DNA of 64,000 bases from contig NZ_JAETWB010000004.1 of NCBI RefSeq assembly GCF_016773205.1, positions 1-64,000 of the forward strand, written 5' to 3'. Within the stretch, counting starts at the first letter, position 1. Each line of letters opens with the position of its first letter. Of this stretch, positions 41,939 to 48,422 are shown piece by piece. The translations under genes and the position numbers were made by a program. The notes below the pieces were generated by a model. The model was not told where the DNA came from. It made no database searches and saw only the letters and a program-made list of their open reading frames with translations. Origin of the DNA: Belnapia arida. GTDB taxonomy: Bacteria; Pseudomonadota; Alphaproteobacteria; Acetobacterales; Acetobacteraceae.

Positions 41939-43522
41939 ATGCGACGCAGCGCGCGATGGGCCATCGCGGCCATGGCTACGGTGGCCCCACTCGGGAGCCT
42001 ACCGGCGAAAGCCGCCGACCTCACCATCGCGGTGGGCGGCGCCTTCACCTCGATGGACCCGCATTTCTTCGACCTCTCTCCGAACCACGCGCTGACCTGG
42101 CACGTCTTCGACCGCTTGGTTCACCCCGATGCCGACCAGCGCCCATCGCCCGGCCTCGCTACCTCCTGGCGCGTCGTCGACGAGCGCACCTGGGAGTTCA
42201 AGCTGCGTGAGGGCGTCCGCTGGCAGGACGGCACGCCCTTCACCGCCGACGACGTGGTCTACACCTTCGAGCGCGCGCCGAACGTGCCGAACAGCCCGAC
42301 CTCCATGGGCCAGTACATCCGCCCGGTGACGCGGCTGGAGGTGGTCGATACCCACACCATCCGCATGCACACCGCCGAGCCCATCCCGCTCATTCCGCAG
42401 ATGATGATGTCCTTCGCCATCATCGGCCGCAAACAGGGCGAGGGGATGAGCACCGCCGACTACAACAGCGGCAAGGCGGCGGTCGGCACCGGCCCCTACC
42501 GCCTCGTCTCGCTGGCCCTCGGCGACCGCGCCGTCTTCGCCCGCAACCCCAATTACTGGGGCCGCGCCCAGCCCTGGGAGCGCGTCACCTACCGGATGAT
42601 CACCAATGACAGCGCCCGCGTCGCCGCGCTGCAGTCGGGCGACGTGGACGCCATCGACACGGTGCCGACGCGCGACGTCGCCCGCATCTCGCGCGACAAC
42701 CGCCTCACCGTCACCTCCCGCCCCGGCCTCCGGCTGATCTACCTCTATGTCGATGCCAACCGCCCGGTCTCGCCATTGGTCACCGACCGCGACGGCAAGC
42801 CCATCCCCAACCCGATGCGCGACGTGCGCGTGCGCCAGGCCCTCTCCATCGCCATCAACCGCGAGGGCATCCAGCGCCAGATCATGGAGGGCCACTCGAA
42901 GCCCACCGGCCAGGCCCAGCCGGAAGGCGCGATGGGCTACGACCCCTCGATCCCCGTCCCCGCCTACGAGCCCGACCGTGCGAAGCGGCTCCTCGCCGAG
43001 GCCGGCTACCCCGACGGCTTCAACATCACCCTCAGCGGCCCGAACGACCGCTACGTGAACGACGACGCCATCGCCCAGGCCGTCGCTCAGATGTGGGCGC
43101 GCATCGGCGTCCGCACTCAGGTGGCGACCACCCCGGCCAGCGTCTTCTTCACCGCCGGCGGCGTGCGTGACGAGCACAGCATCGCGCTCACCGGCTGGAG
43201 CACCTCCACCGGCGAGCCCGACACGCATCTCTCGCTGATGCTGGCGACGCCGGAGCCGGAGCGCGGCCGCGGCACCCGCCTCCGCCCCAGCCATTACAGC
43301 AACACCTCGCTCGACCGGCTGATCGACCGCGCGCTCACGACGATCGACCAGGAAGCCCGTGAGAAGCTGTATTTCGAGGCCATCCGCATCGGCTACCAGC
43401 AGGAGCTGGCGGTGATCCCGATCCACCATCAGGTCAACATCTGGGCGATGCGCAAGGGCATCTCCTACACGCCGCAGCTCTCGGAGCAGACGCGCGCCAT
43501 GGAATTCGCTCCGGCACGCTGA
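41939..43522 (+). CDS. ABC transporter substrate-binding protein, peptide/nickel (family 5) type
   Basis: 527 aa periplasmic protein with Sec signal (AIAAMATVAPLGSLPAKAA). Family 5 marks: WEFKLREGVRWQDGTPFTADDVVYTFE (~80-105), GTGPYRLVSL, and AVIPIHHQVNIWAMRK at the C-terminus. SD GGGAG. No permease or ATPase genes adjoin it, so it must work with a transporter encoded elsewhere or a broken operon. Ligand unknown. Confidence 0.9.
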   Translation: MRRSARWAIAAMATVAPLGSLPAKAADLTIAVGGAFTSMDPHFFDLSPNHALTWHVFDRLVHPDADQRPSPGLATSWRVVDERTWEFKLREGVRWQDGTPFTADDVVYTFERAPNVPNSPTSMGQYIRPVTRLEVVDTHTIRMHTAEPIPLIPQMMMSFAIIGRKQGEGMSTADYNSGKAAVGTGPYRLVSLALGDRAVFARNPNYWGRAQPWERVTYRMITNDSARVAALQSGDVDAIDTVPTRDVARISRDNRLTVTSRPGLRLIYLYVDANRPVSPLVTDRDGKPIPNPMRDVRVRQALSIAINREGIQRQIMEGHSKPTGQAQPEGAMGYDPSIPVPAYEPDRAKRLLAEAGYPDGFNITLSGPNDRYVNDDAIAQAVAQMWARIGVRTQVATTPASVFFTAGGVRDEHSIALTGWSTSTGEPDTHLSLMLATPEPERGRGTRLRPSHYSNTSLDRLIDRALTTIDQEAREKLYFEAIRIGYQQELAVIPIHHQVNIWAMRKGISYTPQLSEQTRAMEFAPAR

Positions 43523-43537
43523 GAGCGTTCCTAGAAT

Positions 43538-43562
43538 CCGGGGAGGGCAGCACCCTCCTCGG
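43538..43562. terminator. Hairpin terminator between convergent genes
   Basis: CCGGGGAGGG (43538-43547), loop CAGCA, CCCTCCTCGG (43553-43562): a 10-bp stem with one G-U pair, located between the binding-protein stop and the EF-hand gene stop. Probably serves both strands. Confidence 0.55.
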
Positions 43563-43564
43563 CA

Positions 43565-44392
43565 CTACTTCAGCAGGCTCAACCCACTCAGCAACCCGCG
43601 CAGCGCCTCCAGCCCCGGCCCCGCCGCCTCGCTGTGCGCGGGCCGCCCCGTTGCATTCCCTCGCGCCACGCCGAAGCGCCCGCGATCCTGCGCCAGCTCC
43701 TCCGCCGAGAGCCGCCCATCCCCGTCATAGTCGAGCCCCTCGACGGTCAGCTGCGCCGCAAGCTGCCCCGCCAGCGCTCCCGCGGCGACGGCGCCCGCCA
43801 GGTTCTCGCCCGTCACCCCCTCCTGCACCGCCACCATCCAGGCCGCGCCGCGCGCCAGCCGCGCCAGCTCCGCCCGCGTCAGCCTGCCATCGCCCGAGAC
43901 ATCCGCCTGCGCCATCACGGCGGCGAGGCAGGCGATAGTATCCGCCCCGCCGCAGGCCGCCTCGGCATGCTCGAGCGCCGCCATCACCGCGACGCCCTCG
44001 CCATGCAGCAGCGCTACGGCGGGCGGCACCGGCTCGCAGCGATGCCAGCGGGCGAGGGGGGCCTCGCCCGGCAGCCGGTCCTCGCGCGCCTTGGCCTCGG
44101 GCTCGGCCGTCTCCAGCGCATCGCCCGCGGCGCGCAGCATCAGCCGCGGCGCCTCCGCCCCACGCCCGGTGCCGATCAGCCAGCCCTCCTGCAACCGCAT
44201 GACGGGGAAGCGCAGCAGCCGCCCCGCCCTCTCGCGCGGCACGCGCGCCGCAGCGCGATGGGTAAGATGCAGCAGCGCATCCGGCCGCGCGCATTCACCC
44301 TGGAACCAAGCCCCTTGCAAGGCCTCGGGCACCGGCTGCGCGGCGGCGAGGCCGGGCGCCAGCAGCAGGGCGAGGAGGAGAAGCCGCCTCAT
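43565..44392 (-). CDS. Secreted EF-hand protein
   Basis: 275 aa with Sec signal (LLLLALLLAPGLAAAQ). Two canonical calcium-binding loops in the C-terminal half: DVSGDGRLTRAE (~170) and DYDGDGRLSAEE (~225), each with D-x-[SD]-x-D-G-x-L and a closing Glu. The N-terminal half (LQGAWFQGECARPDALLHLTHRAAARV) resembles secreted lipocalin-like or AprI-like binding modules, but this is weak. ATG overlaps the stop of the five-repeat gene upstream (ATGA), so both are made together. Confidence 0.78.
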   Translation of the reverse strand: MRRLLLLALLLAPGLAAAQPVPEALQGAWFQGECARPDALLHLTHRAAARVPRERAGRLLRFPVMRLQEGWLIGTGRGAEAPRLMLRAAGDALETAEPEAKAREDRLPGEAPLARWHRCEPVPPAVALLHGEGVAVMAALEHAEAACGGADTIACLAAVMAQADVSGDGRLTRAELARLARGAAWMVAVQEGVTGENLAGAVAAGALAGQLAAQLTVEGLDYDGDGRLSAEELAQDRGRFGVARGNATGRPAHSEAAGPGLEALRGLLSGLSLLK

Positions 44393-45831
44393 TGCAGCAC
44401 CACCTCCCGCCCGGCGCAGAGATCGGTGCCGGGCAGGGCCAGTTCCCGCCCGTCGCGGAACACCGCGACCAAGTCCGCCTGGCATTCGCCGGGGCCGCCG
44501 GGCGGGGCGAAATCCATCGCCTCCCCGGTGCCGAGCACGGTCTGGCCGAGCCGATCCTCGCCGCGCTTGCTGCCCGGCGGGTCGGCATAGAGCTCCACCA
44601 CCGGCAGGCCGGCCGCATTGCGCAGGCGGATGCTGCCCGGCTGCGGCTCCTTCGCCCCATCCCCTGGCGCCTCCGCCGCCAGCTCGTCCACCGTCCAGCC
44701 CGGCCGGAGCGCGAGGGTGCCGAGCGCGCAGATGTCGATGTCCCGCCGCTCCTCCGCCGAGTCGTTGTCGAAGACGATGCGCAGGTCGGCCCGGCAGCCG
44801 CCCTCCATCGGCAGCGCCCCCCGCGCGCCAGGGGCGATGACCTCCCCGCCCAGCGCATCCTCGCCCCAGTCGTCGCTGTCGGCCGGAGACAGATAGGCCT
44901 CCCGCACCGTGCGGCCGAAGCCGTTGACCAGCGTCACCCGCCGCGCCCCGCCCTCGCCGATCACCGACGCGCCGAAGCCGACCCGCTGCTGGGCGCATAG
45001 GTCGAGGCCGCGCTGCACCTCCTCGCGGTTGTCCTCGAAGACGGCGCGCAGGTCGAAGCGGCAGGCCTCGCCGCGCAGGCGGAGACGGAAGTCGCCGCGC
45101 GGGTCGATCATCTCCGCGCCGAGCCGGTCCCCGCCCCAGCCCTCCCGCCCGGCGGCACGGGCGTAGAGCTCGCGCAGCGTCCGCCGGCCGCGGTTCGTCA
45201 CCGTCACCTCCCGCACTGGCAGGTTCGGGTCGCCGAAGGCGAGGCGCGGCGAGCGGCAGACATCCTGCCGCTCGCGCACCTCCTCTTCGTCGTCGTCATA
45301 GACCACGCGCACATCGACGCTGCACCCGGCCATGTTGCGCAGGCGCAGGCGGAAATCCTCGCCCGCCGCGACGGTGCCGCTGCCCAGCCGGTCGGCGCCC
45401 CATTCCCGACCCCGGCCGCCGCGGCTGCCGGCCGGCGCGAGGTAGAGCTCGCGCACCACCCGGTCGGACTGGTTGCTGACCGTCACCTCGCGCACCGGCC
45501 CGGTATCGGCGAAGGCGATGCGGGGCGAGCGGCAAAGATCGGCCCGGCGGCGCATCTCGTCGCCGCCCTCGAAAACCGCGCGCGCCTCGAAATTGCAGTC
45601 CCGCGTGCGGCCGAGCGGCACGCGCAGCGTCGCTCGCGGCGGCAGCACGCCGCTGCCCAGCCGGTCCGCCCCATCCTCCGCGCCGGGACGGAAGACATAA
45701 AGTTCCAGCAGGGTGCGGTCGGTGTCGTTGGCCACCACCGCCTCCCGCGCAGGGACCGAGGCCGGCTGGGCGAAGACGCGGCCGGCCAAGGGGGTGACGG
45801 ACAACAGGGCCATCAGGAGCAGGCGATGCAT
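44389..45831 (-). CDS. Secreted protein with five tandem cysteine-paired repeats
   Basis: 480 aa. Sec signal (LLLMALLSVTPLAGRVFA), then five copies of an ~85-residue unit: [R]xVTVxNxSxRxxRELYxxPAxxxxWGxDRLGxxxxxPGxxFRLRL...C.xDxRxVFDDxxEExRxxxDLC. Each copy has two Cys, one in the fifth strand and one in the closing D[LVI]C, apparently a disulfide. Single-copy relatives occur as small secreted proteins in alphaproteobacteria (from memory), but a five-fold array is unusual. Predicted all-beta, Ig-like. Followed in the same operon by the EF-hand protein. Function unknown; surface adhesin or matrix protein is a guess. ATG 45831 with GGAGG. Confidence 0.78.
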   Translation of the reverse strand: MHRLLLMALLSVTPLAGRVFAQPASVPAREAVVANDTDRTLLELYVFRPGAEDGADRLGSGVLPPRATLRVPLGRTRDCNFEARAVFEGGDEMRRRADLCRSPRIAFADTGPVREVTVSNQSDRVVRELYLAPAGSRGGRGREWGADRLGSGTVAAGEDFRLRLRNMAGCSVDVRVVYDDDEEEVRERQDVCRSPRLAFGDPNLPVREVTVTNRGRRTLRELYARAAGREGWGGDRLGAEMIDPRGDFRLRLRGEACRFDLRAVFEDNREEVQRGLDLCAQQRVGFGASVIGEGGARRVTLVNGFGRTVREAYLSPADSDDWGEDALGGEVIAPGARGALPMEGGCRADLRIVFDNDSAEERRDIDICALGTLALRPGWTVDELAAEAPGDGAKEPQPGSIRLRNAAGLPVVELYADPPGSKRGEDRLGQTVLGTGEAMDFAPPGGPGECQADLVAVFRDGRELALPGTDLCAGREVVLQ

Positions 45832-45921
45832 CGGGCCTCCGGACCAGAATCGGCCGGACAGTGCCGTCGCACCACTCCCGGTTGCAAGCCCGATGCGGAT
45901 CACGGTGCCCAGGACGGGCAA

Positions 45922-46611
45922 TCAGCGCCGGTCCGCGCTTTCCTGCCCGTAGCCGCGGCCATAACGCCGCTCCAGCCTGCGCTGCACCAGGTCCCAGAGC
46001 GTCGTCATCGCCAGGTAGTAGAGCGCCGCGACAGCGAAGAGCTCCAGCACCAGGAAGCGCTCCTGGATGAGGATCTGCGTTCGCCGCAGCAGCTCATCGA
46101 CCGAGATGACGCTGGCGACGGAGGTGGTCTTCAGCAGTCCGTTCACGCTGTTGCCGAGCGGCGGGATGACGATGCGCAGCGCCTGCGGCCAGGTGACGAG
46201 GCGGAAGACCTGCCCGCGCCGGAGGCCCAGCGCCAGCGCCGCCTCCCGCTGCCCCTTCGGCACGGAGAGGATGCCGGCGCGCAGGATCTCGCTCAGATAG
46301 GCCGCCTCGTTGAGTGACAGCCCGAGCAGCGCCGCCTCCCAGACCGAGAAGCGCAGCCCGAAGAGCGGCAGCCCGGTATAGATGACGAGCAGCTGCACCA
46401 GCAGCGGCGTGCCGCGGAAGATCCAGCAATAGAAGCCCGCCGCGCCCCGCAGCACCCGGTTGGCGGACAGCCGCAGCACCGCGATGCCGAGGCCGATCGC
46501 CAGCCCGCAGGCCAGCGCCGCCACGGTGAGCGCGACCGAGATCGCGGCCCCTTCCAGCAGATAGGCATTGAACAGGTAGTCGAGGAAGCCGTCCCAGTGC
46601 CAGGCCTGCAC
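45922..46611 (-). CDS. Amino-acid ABC transporter permease (HisM/GlnP type)
   Basis: 229 aa with five or six predicted membrane helices. The polar-amino-acid permease signature is clear: RGTPLLVQLLVIYTGLP, and the EAA loop SEILRAGILSVPKGQREAALALGLRRGQVF. Downstream of the binding protein by one base. No ATP-binding subunit is present in the window, and only one permease gene, so it should form a homodimer with an ATPase encoded elsewhere. Confidence 0.9.
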   Translation of the reverse strand: MQAWHWDGFLDYLFNAYLLEGAAISVALTVAALACGLAIGLGIAVLRLSANRVLRGAAGFYCWIFRGTPLLVQLLVIYTGLPLFGLRFSVWEAALLGLSLNEAAYLSEILRAGILSVPKGQREAALALGLRRGQVFRLVTWPQALRIVIPPLGNSVNGLLKTTSVASVISVDELLRRTQILIQERFLVLELFAVAALYYLAMTTLWDLVQRRLERRYGRGYGQESADRR

Positions 46612-46612
46612 T

Positions 46613-47434
46613 TTACGAAGGACCGACCACCTCGAAGGCCCCCTCGTATTCCTTCACCCCATAGCGGTCGAGCAGCGCCTTCAGCGACCCATCCGTCCGC
46701 ATCTCCGTCAGCACGCCGGCGACGGCGGTCGCCAGCGCCTTGCTGCGGAAGCCGAAATTGATCGGTGTGCCATAGAGCCCGCTGATGGCGCGGGTGAAGT
46801 CGCCGCGCTCCTCGTATTCCTTGCCCGTGCTGTCGATGGAGATCGCTGCATCGAGCTGCCTGACGCGCAGCGCCTGGAAGGAGACCGCGAAATTGTCGAA
46901 GGGCCGGATGGTGATCGGCTTCAGCCCCTTCTCCTCCAGCGCCTTGGCGATGTCCTGCGTGCGGCGGAACTCGAAGCCGCCCTGCTCCACGCCGACCGTC
47001 AGCCCCGCCATGTCCTCGATCCGCGCGATCTTGCGCGGGTTGCCGCGCGGCACGCTGACGGTGATCGCCTGCTCCTCGTAGCGGACGAGGTACATCAGCT
47101 TCGCCCGTTCCTCGGTGTAGAACATGCCGGTGTTGATTATGTCCCAGCGCCGCGCCGCGAGCCCCGGGATCATTGCCGCGAATTCGACGCGCACATGCTC
47201 GACGCCGAGGCAGAGCCTCTTGGCGATCTCCGCCCCCAGCTCCACCCGCATCCCGACGAGCTGTCCCTGCGCATTGACGAATTGCATCGGCGGCAAGGTC
47301 GGGTTGGTCGAGAGGGTGAGCGTCCGCGCTTTCACCAGCTCGCCGTCAGCCACTTTCGGCGCACAGCTTTGCCCGAAAGCGGGCAGGCTGACGGTGGCGC
47401 AGGCGGCGCCCAGCAGGGAACGGCGAAGCATCAT
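46613..47434 (-). CDS. ABC transporter substrate-binding protein, family 3 (amino acid)
   Basis: 273 aa. Signal peptide (RRSLLGAACATVSLPAFG), then family 3 segments LTLSTNPTLPPMQFVNAQGQLVGMRVELGAEIAKRL and MAGLTVGVEQGGFEF. It lies directly before the permease gene and after a DapA-family gene in one operon (8- and 1-base gaps). Likely ligand is an amino acid or a derivative processed by the neighbouring enzymes. Confidence 0.9.
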   Translation of the reverse strand: MMLRRSLLGAACATVSLPAFGQSCAPKVADGELVKARTLTLSTNPTLPPMQFVNAQGQLVGMRVELGAEIAKRLCLGVEHVRVEFAAMIPGLAARRWDIINTGMFYTEERAKLMYLVRYEEQAITVSVPRGNPRKIARIEDMAGLTVGVEQGGFEFRRTQDIAKALEEKGLKPITIRPFDNFAVSFQALRVRQLDAAISIDSTGKEYEERGDFTRAISGLYGTPINFGFRSKALATAVAGVLTEMRTDGSLKALLDRYGVKEYEGAFEVVGPS

Positions 47435-47442
47435 CTATCTCC

Positions 47443-48351
47443 TCACTCGGCCGCCGCGCGGGCGTCCGCAATCGCGCCCATCGCTTGCAAGACCGAGGCC
47501 AGCGCCGGCACATCCCGCTCCGGCAGCGGCAGGCGCGGCGGCCGGGGGTCGCCCATCTCCATCCCCATCAGCCGGAACCCCGCTTTGGTGCCGGAGACGT
47601 AGCGCGGCCCGCCGACCCAGGGCAGCAGCGGCGCCAGCTTGCGGTAGAGCGGCAGCGCCTTCGCCCGGTCGGCTTCGAAGGCGGCGGCGGCGAACATGTC
47701 GCGCGACAGCCGGGGGACCAGGTTGCTGCACACCGCCACCCAGCCGATGGCGCCGAGCCAGGCGCTCTCGTAGCCGAGCACGCCGGCGAAGACCTCCATC
47801 CGGTCGCCGCAGAGCGCGATGATATCGCGCACCCGCGTCGCCTCCAGCGTGCTCTCCTTAACGTAGAGGCAGTTGGGGATGGTCGAGAGCCGCGCCAGCG
47901 TCGTGGGCAGCAGGTCGACATTCGCCGTCGCCGGGTTGTTGTAGACCATGATCGGGATGCCGATCGCATCCGCCGCCGTCTTATAGTGGTGGAACAGCTC
48001 GTCCTCTGTCGGCACGGCATAGAAGGGCGGGATGATCATCACCCCATCCGCGCCGAGCGATTCCGCCTCGCGGCTCAGCGCCACGACCTCCCGCGTGTCC
48101 TCCGCCCCCGTGCCCATCAGCACCGGCACGCGGCCAGCGGCGGTCTTCACCACCGTTTCGGTGATCGCGGTCCGCTCCTCCCGGCTCACACTCAGGAACT
48201 CGCCCGTCGAGCCGAGCGGGATCAACCCGTCGATCCCCTCGGCGATCTGGAATTCCACCAGCCGCTCCAGCGCCTTGAGATCGACGGCGGTGCCATCCGC
48301 AGTGAAGGGGGTGATGAGGACCGTGTAGGTCCCGCGGAACGGCCTGGCCAT
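47443..48351 (-). CDS. Dihydrodipicolinate synthase (DapA) family protein
   Basis: 302 aa TIM-barrel lyase. Schiff-base Lys in CLYVKEST (~residue 165), phosphate/oxo-acid loop GSTGEFLS (~48), and active-site Tyr in MVYNNPATANVD (~137). DapA proper usually has an Arg around residue 138-140 that binds aspartate semialdehyde; the PATANVD context differs, so a catabolic member is likely. Family members include the 1-pyrroline-4-hydroxy-2-carboxylate deaminase of hydroxyproline breakdown (LhpC/HypD), which fits the divergent dehydrogenase and the amino-acid transporter. First gene of the minus-strand operon. Confidence 0.85.
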   Translation of the reverse strand: MARPFRGTYTVLITPFTADGTAVDLKALERLVEFQIAEGIDGLIPLGSTGEFLSVSREERTAITETVVKTAAGRVPVLMGTGAEDTREVVALSREAESLGADGVMIIPPFYAVPTEDELFHHYKTAADAIGIPIMVYNNPATANVDLLPTTLARLSTIPNCLYVKESTLEATRVRDIIALCGDRMEVFAGVLGYESAWLGAIGWVAVCSNLVPRLSRDMFAAAAFEADRAKALPLYRKLAPLLPWVGGPRYVSGTKAGFRLMGMEMGDPRPPRLPLPERDVPALASVLQAMGAIADARAAAE

Positions 48352-48422
48352 GCTGCTTGCCCCCTCGCTTCTGCATGCGATGATGCCGGACTGAACAGGA
48401 AGTGGCGGAACCCGGCAAGCGC

